A stretch of 64,000 nucleotides of DNA from Gammaproteobacteria bacterium (GTDB taxonomy: Bacteria; Pseudomonadota; Gammaproteobacteria; Francisellales; CACEW01): NCBI GenBank assembly GCA_030652335.1, contig JAUSAW010000013.1, forward strand, positions 124,001 to 188,000, read 5' to 3'. A program made the position numbers and the translations under genes. The notes under the pieces were generated by a model that ran no database searches, was not told the origin of the DNA, and saw only the letters and a list, made by a program, of their open reading frames with translations. Positions 9,491 through 19,531 of this stretch are shown piece by piece. Each line of letters begins with the position of its first letter. Within the stretch, counting starts at the first letter, position 1.

Positions 9491-10390
9491 TTAGCTCAAC
9501 CTTTTCAACTTATCCGCTACTTTACTCAGAATGCGCCTTACTAAGCCACAGCTTAACTGTATACGATAAGGCCAAGACTGCAAGTAAAACCACAAATTTT
9601 TTGAGCTCGCGTATTTCGGTATATAGCATTTAGTATAGCCTTGAAAATGTAAGGTGTTAAATGGCTTCCATGCTTTGGATGCGAGATGATAGCCATAGGG
9701 CTTATTGTGTTTCCAGATAATTTTTTTAATGCCCAGGCGCATCTCAAAACCATCATCATATTGAATGGTATTATCAAAAATAGCCGAATTAACATTAAAG
9801 GTTTCGCCCACTCGCTCAGGATAAAGTTTGGCATAGTGTTCAAAGAACCACATATCGCAAACGCCCCCTTTTAAAGCTGTAACGCGATAATTATCGTACC
9901 AGCTTTGCAGTTGGGCCATCTTCTCTGGATGGGCATAATATTGCACAAAATACTCACAAAACCGTTCTAAGCCATCAAGCTTATTAATAAACATGGTTTG
10001 CGGGCCAAGCTGTCTATTTAAAGTAAAATCAAATTGCTTAAATTTTTGTTGCTCTTGGGTTAAATCACAATAAGTCATCACATCAGAATCTAAAAATACC
10101 GCCTTTTCCATGTGGTTTTTCATATAATCGGCTATTACTAACCAACGCTGCATACAAATCAATTCAAAGGCTTTTGAATTGGTACTGAAATGCTGATAAT
10201 GCTGCTCAAATTGCTTGGCTCGCTGAAAAAAATCAGCAATTCGAATATGCTTTACCCCTGCATAATGAGCATTGCTGGAGTCCCCAAGTAAAATAATCTC
10301 GCTCAAAGGGTTACTTAATTTAGCTTGGCGCAAGGTAAACCAAAGATAAGGCGCATCGCCTTGATGAAATATAATAATAGGAATAGCCAT
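9491..10390 (-). CDS. Putative glycosyltransferase with DxD motif
   Basis: A 299-residue cytoplasmic protein beginning MAIPIIIFHQGDAPYLWFTL, with KAVFLDSDVMTYCD near residue 95; the DSD is a likely metal-binding DxD of a GT-A fold. The C-terminal quarter is aromatic and basic (YGYHLASKAWKPFNTLHFQG). I know similar unassigned proteins from O-antigen islands. It sits between an acyltransferase and a GT4 gene with gaps of only 1 and 3 bases. Assignment as a glycosyltransferase rests on the DxD and context. Confidence 0.6.
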   Translation of the reverse strand: MAIPIIIFHQGDAPYLWFTLRQAKLSNPLSEIILLGDSSNAHYAGVKHIRIADFFQRAKQFEQHYQHFSTNSKAFELICMQRWLVIADYMKNHMEKAVFLDSDVMTYCDLTQEQQKFKQFDFTLNRQLGPQTMFINKLDGLERFCEYFVQYYAHPEKMAQLQSWYDNYRVTALKGGVCDMWFFEHYAKLYPERVGETFNVNSAIFDNTIQYDDGFEMRLGIKKIIWKHNKPYGYHLASKAWKPFNTLHFQGYTKCYIPKYASSKNLWFYLQSWPYRIQLSCGLVRRILSKVADKLKRLS

Positions 10391-10393
10391 AGC

Positions 10394-11356
10394 CTATATC
10401 ATCCTTAGTATGCTTGCCCATGAATAATGCTGGATTTTTTGCTTTAGCCGCAGTAACACAGCAAGCATGCCTAAGGATAGCATAAAGGTTATGTACCATG
10501 CTCCGGGAATAAAATGTGCCACTAGTGCTTGGCTTAAATTATTGGTATAGGTATGGAAAATAAATATGGACATGGTATTTGCCCCAATCCAATTGACTAG
10601 GTTTGAACGAGATAACAGGTCAATCTTTATAAACATCGAACTGATTAGCCAAACGATTATAAGGCTATACACATAATTATAGAGTGGATCAGAAAAACTC
10701 ATTTCAGCCACATTTAATAGAGGCATGTTGAAATATATCAATGGCAATGCTAACAACAAGACTGATAGACTAAAATATACTTTATTTTCAAACCAAGGCG
10801 TCTGACGATAATGATTAAAAAACAGATAACCTGCATAGACCCAAATCAATGAAGCCATAACTTGAGGTAAAGCAAAAGCGAGCGTTAAGTTTAAACCTAC
10901 GCTTAAACAAGCCAGGCCAATGGTAATCAATGCAATAACGAAAGTATTCTTTATAAATTTTAGGAGCAAAAGCAGGCTTAAACGACATAAGAACAAAGTT
11001 GGCAAAAACCATAGCACATTAGCATAAGTGGTAATATGAGCGGTATCCATATAATAAAATATCGCCATTAAACCTTCTGATAAGCTGGCTTCAGGCCTAT
11101 GTAATACTGGATTTTTAATCATCACTACTAGCAAACCAATTAGGGCAAAGATGACATAAGGAATTAATAGGCGCTTACTGCTTTTAATGAGATGCACCTT
11201 AATTGTTTCATCTGGTTTAATAAAAAAGCCTGCAATAAAGAAAAACAGAGGCATATGCCAGCCAAAAATAAAAGTAGTAAATGGAGTGCCAATATGACCC
11301 AATATCACGGCTAAAATGGCAAAACATTTTAAGGCATCAACTGATTTTACATGCAT
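10394..11356 (-). CDS. Acyltransferase family 3 membrane protein (O-acetylase-like)
   Basis: Integral membrane acyltransferase of the AT3/OafA-like fold, expected to acylate (usually O-acetylate) a sugar of the glycan. The N-terminal VDALKCFAILAVILGHIGTP contains the conserved early His. FGWHMPLFFFIAGFFIKPDE is a hallmark of the family. About ten hydrophobic segments span the 320 residues, with no periplasmic SGNH domain. It overlaps the upstream GT2 gene by 10 bases. Substrate unknown. Confidence 0.82.
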   Translation of the reverse strand: MHVKSVDALKCFAILAVILGHIGTPFTTFIFGWHMPLFFFIAGFFIKPDETIKVHLIKSSKRLLIPYVIFALIGLLVVMIKNPVLHRPEASLSEGLMAIFYYMDTAHITTYANVLWFLPTLFLCRLSLLLLLKFIKNTFVIALITIGLACLSVGLNLTLAFALPQVMASLIWVYAGYLFFNHYRQTPWFENKVYFSLSVLLLALPLIYFNMPLLNVAEMSFSDPLYNYVYSLIIVWLISSMFIKIDLLSRSNLVNWIGANTMSIFIFHTYTNNLSQALVAHFIPGAWYITFMLSLGMLAVLLRLKQKIQHYSWASILRMI

Positions 11357-12120
11357 TTTACTAATCCTATTTTGTATAAGAAACTTTTACTATAATGCTT
11401 AAGTAAGGACCATTGATAAATGCCCCATAACAAATACTTTGGAGCCAGCTTATTTTTTAGCTTAATATGGTAATACTCAGCTAAAATTTTCGGAATTCGA
11501 TTGGCACCAATCCCTCCTTCACGCCAGGCGGCTACGATAACATCCTTCATGATGACCTTAGGGAAATTATGATAAGCTCTAAGTAATAACTCGTAATCCA
11601 TACAAAACACATTATCGATATCGAATAGGCCATATTCTGTAAAAAAACGCTTATGCATAAATAGGCCCTGATGAGGCAAAGCCATTTTCCATATCAATTC
11701 AGACCTATCGAAGGGCTTAGCTTCGGTAATATAGAGAACTTTTCCCTCAATATTGACTCGAGCAATTTTACCACAAACAAGCCAATCCTTAGCTGGATTA
11801 ACACCAATAAGGATTGTCGCTATCGCTTCCTTATCCCATAAATAATCATCTGATCCTAAAAAATAGAGATAATCCCCCGTGGCCCTTTGTACGCCTTTAT
11901 TAAAGGCATCGCTAATGCCCTTATCTTTTTCGCTAATAAACTGCAGCTTGCCTTGAAATTTCTCACAATAGGCTTTTACTATTGAAATGGTTTGATCGGT
12001 AGATCCGCCATCGATAACCCATACCTCAATATTAGGATAAGTTTGCTCCAATACCGATTGCAGGGTTTGAGCAATTGTAGCCTGATTATTCCAGGCGGCG
12101 ATAATAAGTGATACTTTCAT
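11347..12120 (-). CDS. Glycosyltransferase family 2
   Basis: GT-A fold enzyme with the typical start SLIIAAWNNQATIAQTLQSV and the donor loop VWVIDGGSTDQTISIV (about residues 32-47). YFLGSDDYLW contains the DD metal site. GLFMHKRFF and CMDYELLLRAYHNFPKV are seen in WcaE/WcaA-type transferases. At 257 residues it is a single catalytic domain without a membrane anchor. It overlaps the next gene by 10 bases and is followed closely upstream by wzx. Confidence 0.85.
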   Translation of the reverse strand: MKVSLIIAAWNNQATIAQTLQSVLEQTYPNIEVWVIDGGSTDQTISIVKAYCEKFQGKLQFISEKDKGISDAFNKGVQRATGDYLYFLGSDDYLWDKEAIATILIGVNPAKDWLVCGKIARVNIEGKVLYITEAKPFDRSELIWKMALPHQGLFMHKRFFTEYGLFDIDNVFCMDYELLLRAYHNFPKVIMKDVIVAAWREGGIGANRIPKILAEYYHIKLKNKLAPKYLLWGIYQWSLLKHYSKSFLYKIGLVKCM

Positions 12121-12122
12121 CT

Positions 12123-13424
12123 CTAAGACAACCTATTGCTTAACCATATAATGGGGAATATTAAACTTTTTAAATACATTTTAGTACTAAAACGAATAGT
12201 AGGAGAATATAAGGCCACAATGAAAGTAGCGCTAAATGCACTTATTAAAGAAGCAATAGCAGCCCCAACAGCCCCATAATATCGAATTAAAATAAGATTT
12301 AATCCAATATTAATAACGGCCCCGATAAGGGCCATTTGAAAACCTGGCGCAACTTTATTTTCAGCCATTAACCATTTTTGCTGTGCCACTGTAAAAAATA
12401 CTGAGACGGCCATCCAAGCTTGTATCATTAAAATTTTACCAGCCAAACTATATTGGGGCCCATATAACAATGCAACGATAAAATGGGCTAATACTGCAAT
12501 CAAACAAGCGCCCATAATAGCTAGCCAAACAAGCAAATTATAGAGTTGTTGGATTCGAACTATATAAAGCTTGGGATCACCTGCTTTCAAATTGATAATG
12601 GCCGGGTAAACTGCCGCCGCTATCGCTACTGGAATAAAATACCAGCCCTGTGCTAAGTTTACTGCTACAGAATATTGCGCTGTCTGATCAAAACCCACCA
12701 TTTGCGCAATCATCAATTGGTCAATTCGCATATAAATAATAATCACTAAACCTTGGAAAATTAATAAGTAACTGTTTTTAAACAGCTGTTTTGCAAGTTT
12801 CCAGGAAAACGACCAATTCCTTAAGTTTGAATATCTTAGACAATAAACACCGAGCATAGCTAGTCCAGCTATTAGCATTTGTATGCTAGTAGTCCAAGCA
12901 AAGGCTTTAATGTGCGCATGAGTGAGGATAAGCCCAATTTCAACTAAGCTAATCAGTATCAACGCAAAAACTTGGGCTATTGTGGTAAATTTAGCGGCTA
13001 TTTGAGATTGAAACCAAAAATCAAAGGTATCAAATGCTTGAAACACGGTACTCAATGCTATAATTGTCACTAAGCTAATAACCAATGCATTACCAGGCTG
13101 CAAGTAACTGGCAAGACTATAAGAAAAAGCGACCCAGGCAAGACCTGCCACAAATTTTAAGCAAAATGTTGTGCCCAATAACTGGCCTTCTGAATACCGC
13201 TTATTGACTAAATCTCGGATAACAATGTTATCTAATCCTAAAGTCACGATAGCCGCACCAAAGGCTAGGAAGGCATTGGCATAATTAAGCATGCCATAGC
13301 GATCAGGCCCTAAATAGCGCGCTAATAAAATTGATATCCCTAACCCACATAAACCGCGTACGGCATAATTAACCAGCAACCAGGAAGTATTAGCGAAGTA
13401 TTTTTTAAATCCGCTTAGGGTCAT
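12123..13424 (-). CDS. Flippase of the Wzx/MATE-like polysaccharide transporter family
   Basis: Moves undecaprenyl-diphosphate-linked repeat units across the inner membrane. The 433-residue protein is hydrophobic throughout, with about 12-14 transmembrane segments. It opens with [20 protein letters not shown] and [20 protein letters not shown], the classic N-terminus of RfbX/Wzx proteins, and later has [20 protein letters not shown], also conserved in the family. Its ATG overlaps the stop of fcl by ATGA. Its presence beside an ABC exporter (wzm/wzt at 19.5 kb) implies two export routes or recombined clusters. Confidence 0.85.
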   Translation of the reverse strand: MTLSGFKKYFANTSWLLVNYAVRGLCGLGISILLARYLGPDRYGMLNYANAFLAFGAAIVTLGLDNIVIRDLVNKRYSEGQLLGTTFCLKFVAGLAWVAFSYSLASYLQPGNALVISLVTIIALSTVFQAFDTFDFWFQSQIAAKFTTIAQVFALILISLVEIGLILTHAHIKAFAWTTSIQMLIAGLAMLGVYCLRYSNLRNWSFSWKLAKQLFKNSYLLIFQGLVIIIYMRIDQLMIAQMVGFDQTAQYSVAVNLAQGWYFIPVAIAAAVYPAIINLKAGDPKLYIVRIQQLYNLLVWLAIMGACLIAVLAHFIVALLYGPQYSLAGKILMIQAWMAVSVFFTVAQQKWLMAENKVAPGFQMALIGAVINIGLNLILIRYYGAVGAAIASLISAFSATFIVALYSPTIRFSTKMYLKSLIFPIIWLSNRLS

Positions 13425-14386
13425 AATGCCTGCTTGTATTTAAATTCTTGATAAGCCAAATCAATTCCAACCGCCAAATTAATTTTTGGTTTCCAACCCA
13501 ATGCTTGCATTTTACTAAGGTCTAATAATTTTTGCATAGTGCCATCTGGCTTGGAATTATCCCATTTAACCTCGCCTGGATACTCAAGCACCTTCTTAAC
13601 TAGCTCGACCAATTCTTTAATGCTAACATCACTGCCACAACCCACATTAATTAAGGGTGGTTGATCATGATTAGCTAATAGACTTTGATATCGCTCTTTA
13701 TCTAGATTCATTAAAAATACGCAGGCCACAGCCATATCATCGACATATAAGAATTCACGTCTTGGCGTTCCCGTTCCCCAAGCCATAATGCTAGGCTCTT
13801 TATTTATTTTGGCTTCATGCACTTTACGAATAAGCGCCGGCAATACATGGGAATTTTGTAGATCATAATTATCGCCAGGCCCGTATAAATTGGTCGGCAT
13901 TACTGCCAAATATTGCGTGCCAAATTGACGATTATAAGACCAGCATTGTTCAATCCCCGCGATTTTAGCAATAGCATAAGGACGATTAGTCGGCTCCAGC
14001 GCCCCCGTTAATAGAGCCTCTTCTCTCATGGGCTGAGGACAAGCTTTGGGATAAATACAGGAACTGCCTAAAAACAGTAACCTTTTTACCTTATTTTGAT
14101 AGGCCGACTCGATCACATTGCACTGTATGCTTAAATTATCGCGGATAAAATCAGCTGGATAGGTATTATTAGCATAAATACCCCCTACTTTAGCCGCCGC
14201 TAGAAATACATATTCTGGCTGCTCTTTAGCAAAAAAAGCTTCAACATCAACTTGGCGGGTGAGATTTAATTCTTGCCGGCTGCGAGTAATAATATTGGTA
14301 TAGCCTTGCTGATTTAATAGCCTTACAATGCTAGAGCCTACTAAACCTCGATGGCCTGCCACAAAAATTTTTGCTGATTTTTCCAT
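13421..14386 (-). CDS. fcl: GDP-L-fucose synthase
   Basis: Epimerase-reductase that turns GDP-4-keto-6-deoxy-D-mannose into GDP-L-fucose using NADPH. Signatures: [19 protein letters not shown] at the N-terminus, [16 protein letters not shown], the [13 protein letters not shown]xxxK site, and [20 protein letters not shown], which is diagnostic for WcaG/Fcl. The length of 321 residues is exact for the family. With gmd at 18.3 kb it forms the GDP-fucose pathway. The GDP-mannose genes (manA, manB, manC) are not in the window. Start and upstream stop share a base (TAATG). Confidence 0.94.
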   Translation of the reverse strand: MEKSAKIFVAGHRGLVGSSIVRLLNQQGYTNIITRSRQELNLTRQVDVEAFFAKEQPEYVFLAAAKVGGIYANNTYPADFIRDNLSIQCNVIESAYQNKVKRLLFLGSSCIYPKACPQPMREEALLTGALEPTNRPYAIAKIAGIEQCWSYNRQFGTQYLAVMPTNLYGPGDNYDLQNSHVLPALIRKVHEAKINKEPSIMAWGTGTPRREFLYVDDMAVACVFLMNLDKERYQSLLANHDQPPLINVGCGSDVSIKELVELVKKVLEYPGEVKWDNSKPDGTMQKLLDLSKMQALGWKPKINLAVGIDLAYQEFKYKQAL

Positions 14387-16215
14387 TATTTACTCTTAGT
14401 TAAGCTATCGCGTCGAATAATTTTATAAATTACGGTATTACCATCTGCAGAAATCGCCACAATTTCCAAGGCTTTTTCGAGAGTTAATTGCGTTAAATAA
14501 TTATAGACCTCAGGATTGGCCTTAAAAGTAGCAAAGTATAAAATTTCAGGCTTATTTCTATCCTGATTAATTGAGGCCACAGTAAGTGAATTAAAGTAAA
14601 AATACTGAGAAAGCCCTGGCAAATAGCCTAAATACTGCCAATCACTAGCGATTTTACCCTGAAACCCAACCAATCTCTGATAACTATAGAAGGTCGCTGC
14701 AGGAGCGCCTCCAAGCTGTTGTTCAAGCCTTAGTTCTTTATTGACCAAACATTTCATGGGGCACAAGATCGTCGCTAGTAATATGCCGCCTATAAATACC
14801 AGCATTATAGCTCGCCAACTAATGTGTTTTAGCTTAAGCACCCAATTTTTGCTAGAGGCAAAATAGCGTTGTAGACTAGGATTGCCACTTAAACAATACG
14901 CTCCCGCCGAACCTGTTAAGGCCAGCCACGGTAAAATCAAGGCTAAATTACGGTTGTCATAGCAGGCAAACATACTCCATAGCATAAAATAAGGCAGCGC
15001 AATCAATACTAGCGCCCTACATTCCTTCACTTTACATAAAGCCACTAAACTTAAGCCCAGGCCTAGCCATACTATACCGACTTGATGGGTCCAGGCAGGC
15101 CATATTCTATGAATAGGACTAATGTTCCCATAAATCCCTGAAGTGATAAAGGATAATTCAGAGCTTTCATACCCATGATCTATTAGCCATTGAGTATGTA
15201 AATACCAAGGCAAAACGATAATCCCCATTAAGGCATATTGACATAAAATTATAAAAAACTTCTTCGAAGAACTAAGGCCTTTATTATCTTTAAGCACTAC
15301 AATATAGGCAAGCAAAGGATAGAACATACACAAATAAAGGCCGGGTTGTTTTGTGACAGCCGAGCCGGCACATAATATGGAACCCAGAATCAAATAGCCT
15401 AGAGTCTGACTTTCCTCTTTAGCTAACAGCAATACATAGAGTGCAATAAAGCCCATTACCGACACCGGCACATCTGCACAGCCGTTAAATAGCCCGTTTA
15501 AATCTCTAGAGTAAAAAAGCATAAGCAAGGGAATGGCCAATAAATATAGGGCCTTTTTTCGAGCCATAATAAAATCGATAATGGTTAACATGGCCACTAC
15601 CGGGAAAAGATGCGCGATGGCCGTAGCAAAAAACTGCAATTTAATAGCGCTCTCACCGATCATCACATAGGGAAGGGAATAATTAATCGGCAATAGTTGG
15701 GCGTAATGCCAAGTCTCCGTTGAGAAGCCATTATTCATCGACCACTCAGCTGCCCATACACTCCACATCACTAAGGCATCAGAATCAACAAAGACCCCAC
15801 CTAAAGATTTAATAAAAAGAATAAAGGTTAAGACAAATACCAGCAGGGTCAAAAAAAATGACGCCTTAAAAAAGCTAAGTGAATGCTCGGTATTAAGGCA
15901 TTGTTCCCGGTAAAAATGCTTAATATCGCCAAAAAATTGCCCAGTATAAAAGGGTTTAGTCGTATCTTGCCATGCTAAGCATAAGGCTAAAATGACCTCG
16001 AGGCTAAACAATGACCTTATAACTGTCGGGGTATAATGATGAAACCAAGCCAACCCTAGAATTAACACATAATTAAAAATCAGGCTAAGAGCAAAGGCTA
16101 AAACTAGGCCCCGCAAAAAGCCATGCTTAATTTTACTCAGGCGTAAGAGAATAAAGCCAGGCAAGAAAACCGCTTGAATAATACCCATCATGCCTAATAA
16201 AAACGTCATATCCAT
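14386..16215 (-). CDS. Large GT-C-like membrane protein (paralogue of 47.5 and 49.4 kb genes)
   Basis: About 609 residues with some 12-13 transmembrane segments and a soluble C-terminal part, the layout of GT-C/GT39-like lipid-linked glycosyltransferases. An acidic first loop carries [17 protein letters not shown], and [20 protein letters not shown] lies mid-protein; both segments recur in the two tandem genes at 47.5-51.4 kb, so the three are paralogues. It directly follows a GT2 and GtrA pair, suggesting that it transfers a sugar from a polyprenyl-phosphate donor onto the glycan in the periplasm. The ATG at 16215 follows AAGGGG at good spacing. Specific function unknown. Confidence 0.65.
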   Translation of the reverse strand: MDMTFLLGMMGIIQAVFLPGFILLRLSKIKHGFLRGLVLAFALSLIFNYVLILGLAWFHHYTPTVIRSLFSLEVILALCLAWQDTTKPFYTGQFFGDIKHFYREQCLNTEHSLSFFKASFFLTLLVFVLTFILFIKSLGGVFVDSDALVMWSVWAAEWSMNNGFSTETWHYAQLLPINYSLPYVMIGESAIKLQFFATAIAHLFPVVAMLTIIDFIMARKKALYLLAIPLLMLFYSRDLNGLFNGCADVPVSVMGFIALYVLLLAKEESQTLGYLILGSILCAGSAVTKQPGLYLCMFYPLLAYIVVLKDNKGLSSSKKFFIILCQYALMGIIVLPWYLHTQWLIDHGYESSELSFITSGIYGNISPIHRIWPAWTHQVGIVWLGLGLSLVALCKVKECRALVLIALPYFMLWSMFACYDNRNLALILPWLALTGSAGAYCLSGNPSLQRYFASSKNWVLKLKHISWRAIMLVFIGGILLATILCPMKCLVNKELRLEQQLGGAPAATFYSYQRLVGFQGKIASDWQYLGYLPGLSQYFYFNSLTVASINQDRNKPEILYFATFKANPEVYNYLTQLTLEKALEIVAISADGNTVIYKIIRRDSLTKSK

Positions 16216-16233
16216 CACCACCCCTTAATACTA

Positions 16234-16623
16234 TTAGCTAAAAACATAGCGTTTTGACATAAAAAAGTTAAAAAACATCCCGGCTATTGAGCCGATTACC
16301 AAGGCTATTAGAGGCTTTTGAAACAGGCCATAGCCATAAATCACTAACAAAGAGTATAGGCCTAAATTAAGTAAGCCCCCTATCCCATTAGCTAAAAAAT
16401 AACGAAACCATTCTTTTAGCTTTTGACTGTTATTAGCATTAAAAGTGAAATAGCGATTAAAGGCCCAGGTAACTGTAACCGCTATAAGAAATGAAACCAA
16501 GCGGGATTTAATCGCATTACAATGCAGTCCATAAATAAATAGGGCTAAAATGCCGGCATCGACAATAAAGCCGATGCCTCCTACTAGACCAAAACGAAAA
16601 AATTGCCAAAATAATTTAGTCAT
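16234..16623 (-). CDS. GtrA family membrane protein
   Basis: Small four-helix membrane protein of the GtrA type, thought to flip polyprenyl-phosphate-linked sugars. It shows FFRFGLVGGIGFIVDAGILA, TWAFNRYFTF and the terminal FNFFMSKRYVF, all hallmarks of the family. I chose the ATG at 16623 (MTKLFWQF); it overlaps the stop of the upstream GT2 gene by 8 bases. Together with that GT2 and the GT-C-like gene downstream it forms a Gtr-like three-gene module. Confidence 0.85.
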   Translation of the reverse strand: MTKLFWQFFRFGLVGGIGFIVDAGILALFIYGLHCNAIKSRLVSFLIAVTVTWAFNRYFTFNANNSQKLKEWFRYFLANGIGGLLNLGLYSLLVIYGYGLFQKPLIALVIGSIAGMFFNFFMSKRYVFS

Positions 16624-17557
16624 CAACCATTGTTCTCGTATTAGCAATGTTCAGATAAGCTATTAACTTAGCCTCTTTTCGGCCCAGGGTTACGGTATCG
16701 AGGATTAAGCCACAGCCAAGGCTTAAGAATGCCAAAATAACCAAACTAGCGGATAAGATTGCGGTTGGCAAACGTGGCACCAGTCCTGTCGAGAGATACG
16801 ATGAAAATATAGGAGCAAATAAAATTAAGGCCAATACCGCTAAAATGCCAGCAATAAAGCCAAAATATAATACCGGCTTTTCTCGCTTCACCAGCTTATT
16901 AATCATATTTAAAATCTTAAAGCCGTCTTTATAGGTTGATAACTTGCTAAAAGAGCCTTCCGGCCTTGAATAATAAGGCGTTTCGATTTCTATAAGCGGC
17001 ATTTTCAATTCTAAAGCATGGACGGTAAGCTCCGTTTCAATTTCAAATCCCGCTGATAAAATTGGAAACGATTTAACAAAGCGCCGAGAAAACACCCGAT
17101 AACCCGATAGCATATCTTTCAGTCTTTCACCAAATATCGTGCTGACCATTTTGGTAAGCAACTTATTGCCAAATTCATGCCCGCTACGATAAGCCAAGTC
17201 GGATTGGCTGACTCGCGAAGCATTTACCATATCGACATGATTGCTCAGCAGTGCATCTACTAGCATTGGCGCGCTTTTAGCATCATAGGTGGCATCACCA
17301 TCCACCAATATATAGATATCAGCTTCGATATCGGCAAACATGCGTCGAACCACATTACCCTTACCTTGTAAGGTCTCTTTTCTAACTATCGCTCCTGCCT
17401 CTTTAGCTATAGCCACGGTATTATCTTTAGAATTATTATCATAAATATAAATACTGGCGTCGGGAAGAGCGAGTCTAAAATCTTGAATAACTTGACGGAC
17501 AGTTAATTGCTCATTGTAACAAGGCACCAAAACGGCAATATTTACTTTTTTATTCAT
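16616..17557 (-). CDS. GT2 polyprenyl-phosphate glycosyltransferase (DPM1/GtrB-like)
   Basis: GT2 enzyme with VLVPCYNEQLTVRQVIQDF at the N-terminus, IYIYDNNSKDNTVAI, and the YILVDGDATYD metal motif near residue 95. MLSGYRVFSRRF is characteristic of dolichol-phosphate-mannose-synthase-like proteins. Two hydrophobic segments at the C-terminus (FGFIAGILAVLALILF and LSASLVILAFLSLGCGLIL) anchor it to the membrane. The ATG at 17557 (AAAGGTG upstream) is preferred to an in-frame GTG at 17566. It is expected to charge undecaprenyl phosphate with a sugar for the adjacent GtrA and GT-C proteins. Confidence 0.82.
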   Translation of the reverse strand: MNKKVNIAVLVPCYNEQLTVRQVIQDFRLALPDASIYIYDNNSKDNTVAIAKEAGAIVRKETLQGKGNVVRRMFADIEADIYILVDGDATYDAKSAPMLVDALLSNHVDMVNASRVSQSDLAYRSGHEFGNKLLTKMVSTIFGERLKDMLSGYRVFSRRFVKSFPILSAGFEIETELTVHALELKMPLIEIETPYYSRPEGSFSKLSTYKDGFKILNMINKLVKREKPVLYFGFIAGILAVLALILFAPIFSSYLSTGLVPRLPTAILSASLVILAFLSLGCGLILDTVTLGRKEAKLIAYLNIANTRTMVDD

Positions 17558-18260
17558 GTTCAACACCTTTACTTGCTACTACAACCACATTTTTTCCTAA
17601 AAAATAGCTAAAGCCTATGTCGAGGACGCGACTTAGCGGAAAGATAACTCTATCGTAAAATTTAAGCTGTTTTACGCTAGGCTCCCCGGCTTTATTTCCA
17701 CAGTATTTGAAGGCTAAGCTGGCAAAATATCCAAGGCTATCAGCATAATACATCTCATCTATTATCAGGCCTGCGCTCTGCATTAATTTTTGCATGCTGT
17801 TTTTATCATAGCGACGAAAATGCCCTACTTTCGTATCCATTGCCGAGTAAATGGAATTAAAGGCCGGCACATATAAAAATAATTTGCCGTTTGGTTTTAA
17901 TTTATCGCGGATTAATGTTGCAGCCGCAGTATCATCTTCTATATGCTCGAGGACATTAATAGAATAGATTAGACTTTGTGAATTATCAGGCAATTTATCC
18001 AAGCCATCTAAGACCTGAAACTGCATTTTCTGCAATTTAGCCTGCTGATTTTTATCGATTTCGACACAAGTAAACTCTTTACTAAAAGGTCGTATTAATT
18101 TAGCAAAGGTACCGATTCCCGCTCCAAAATCAACTACACACTCAAAATCAGGCTTCGATTTTTTTAAAAGCCCTAGAATATGATTATTATAATTGACCAT
18201 GTTTTCCATGGCGAGCAACTCTTCTGCCCCCGAGTATGTAAAATCAGCATGACTATTCAT
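17550..18260 (-). CDS. Class I SAM-dependent methyltransferase
   Basis: 236 residues with motif I CVVDFGAGIGTFAKLIRPF (about residues 41-59), the acidic CVEIDKNQQAK, and INVLEHIEDDTAAATLIRD. It is a Methyltransf_11/12-like enzyme. FRRYDKNSMQKLMQSAGLII is common in methyltransferases that work next to polyprenyl-phosphate transferases. The start codon directly follows three 10-base tandem repeats that supply its AGG ribosome binding site. The 3' end overlaps the GT2 gene by 8 bases. Substrate unknown. Confidence 0.78.
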   Translation of the reverse strand: MNSHADFTYSGAEELLAMENMVNYNNHILGLLKKSKPDFECVVDFGAGIGTFAKLIRPFSKEFTCVEIDKNQQAKLQKMQFQVLDGLDKLPDNSQSLIYSINVLEHIEDDTAAATLIRDKLKPNGKLFLYVPAFNSIYSAMDTKVGHFRRYDKNSMQKLMQSAGLIIDEMYYADSLGYFASLAFKYCGNKAGEPSVKQLKFYDRVIFPLSRVLDIGFSYFLGKNVVVVASKGVEHE

Positions 18261-18290
18261 TAATAAACCTTAATAAACCTTAATAAACCT
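18261..18290. repeat. Three perfect 10-bp tandem repeats in the gmd/methyltransferase gap
   Basis: The plus strand reads taataaacct three times without mismatch. On the coding (minus) strand each unit is aggtttatta, so the AGG nearest the ATG at 18260 is seven bases away and can act as its ribosome binding site. The repeats fill nearly the whole gap after the gmd stop. Copy number could change by slippage. Confidence 0.9.
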
Positions 18291-18294
18291 TATA

Positions 18295-19383
18295 TTATTC
18301 AAACCGAGCCAAAACATTAAAACCATTTTGTGTTAATAAGGCATCTCGCTTAGCCGCTGCAAAGTCCGCTTCTGCCATCTCTTTCACTAATTCAAGGAAA
18401 CTAATCTTAGGCTGCCAGCCTAGTTGAGTTTTGGCTTTAGTTGGGTCGCATAATAAGGTTTCCACTTCGGTGGGCCTAAAATAACGCGGATCCACTGCCA
18501 CTATTTGCTTGCCATGCTCATCAAAAGCCTTCTCATTAAGGCCCTCGCCTTTCCAGCTTAGCTTCATCTCCAAAACATTGGCCACTTCATTCACAAAGTC
18601 TCGAACCGAATACTGCTCACCCGTGCCGATCACATAGTCTTCAGGCTTATCCTGCTGTAGCATTAACCATTGTGCCTCAACATAATCCTTTGCATGCCCC
18701 CAATCGCGCTTAGCGTCCATATTACCCAAATAAAGACAATCCTGCATACCCAGCTTTATTTTAGACATGGCCAGGGTAATCTTACGGGTGACAAAGGTTT
18801 CGCCACGAGTGGCCGATTCATGGTTAAATAAAATGCCATTGCAGGCAAACATACCATATGCTTCACGATAGTTAACGGTAATCCAATAGGCATAAAGCTT
18901 GGCCACCGCATAGGGTGAACGAGGGTAGAATGGAGTGGTTTCACGCTGAGGAGTTTCTTGAACCAGGCCATATAACTCTGAAGTAGATGCCTGGTAAAAC
19001 CGCGTCTTCTTTTCTAGACCTAAGATTCTGATGGCCTCTAAAATTCGTAAAGCCCCCATGGCGTCTGTATTCGCCGTGTATTCCGGCTCTTCGAAGGAGA
19101 CCTGAACATGGCTTTGGGCCGCTAAATTATAAATTTCATCGGGCTGTACCAGCTGAATAATGCGAGTCAGACTGGAAGAATCGGTCATATCGCCATAATG
19201 CAAAATAAAACGGCGGTCTGATTCATGAGGATCTTGATATAAATGATCGATTCGATCGGTATTGATTAAAGAAGTTCGGCGTTTAATGCCATGCACTTCA
19301 TAACCTTTATTTAATAAAAATTCGGCCAGATAGGCGCCGTCTTGGCCGGTGATACCGGTAATTAGTGCTATTTTATTTGACAT
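18295..19383 (-). CDS. gmd: GDP-mannose 4,6-dehydratase
   Basis: Produces GDP-4-keto-6-deoxy-D-mannose, the precursor of GDP-L-fucose (and of GDP-rhamnose, colitose or perosamine). The N-terminus has [37 protein letters not shown] carries the catalytic Thr and Glu, and [16 protein letters not shown] the Tyr and Lys. [17 protein letters not shown] is the dimer and arginine loop specific to GMD. At 362 residues it is a typical length. It is the first gene of the long minus-strand run towards 1.5 kb and is divergent from wzm. Confidence 0.96.
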   Translation of the reverse strand: MSNKIALITGITGQDGAYLAEFLLNKGYEVHGIKRRTSLINTDRIDHLYQDPHESDRRFILHYGDMTDSSSLTRIIQLVQPDEIYNLAAQSHVQVSFEEPEYTANTDAMGALRILEAIRILGLEKKTRFYQASTSELYGLVQETPQRETTPFYPRSPYAVAKLYAYWITVNYREAYGMFACNGILFNHESATRGETFVTRKITLAMSKIKLGMQDCLYLGNMDAKRDWGHAKDYVEAQWLMLQQDKPEDYVIGTGEQYSVRDFVNEVANVLEMKLSWKGEGLNEKAFDEHGKQIVAVDPRYFRPTEVETLLCDPTKAKTQLGWQPKISFLELVKEMAEADFAAAKRDALLTQNGFNVLARFE

Positions 19384-19475
19384 ACGAACCTACTCTACCC
19401 TGAATAAAAAGCTAATTAACAAGCAAATATAGTAGCATAATCTCTTAAAATAAAGCATAAGATTAAGCACTCAGC

Positions 19476-19504
19476 TTGTGATCCCTATCAAAAATAACTA
19501 TAGT
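19476..19504 (+). promoter_or_regulatory. Candidate sigma-70 promoter for wzm/wzt
   Basis: TTGTGA (19476-19481), a 17-base spacer and TATAGT (19499-19504) form a reasonable sigma-70 promoter about 28 bases before the wzm ATG at 19532. I found no clear promoter of equal quality for the divergent gmd, and no JUMPstart sequence. Confidence 0.5.
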
Positions 19505-19531
19505 GAAGTCTAAATTTTAGGATGTAGGCCA

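Noticed and set aside
19384..19531. A JUMPstart (ops) element was looked for before the wzm and gmd transcription units.
   Set aside because: No GGCGGTAG-like core was found on either strand in this interval.
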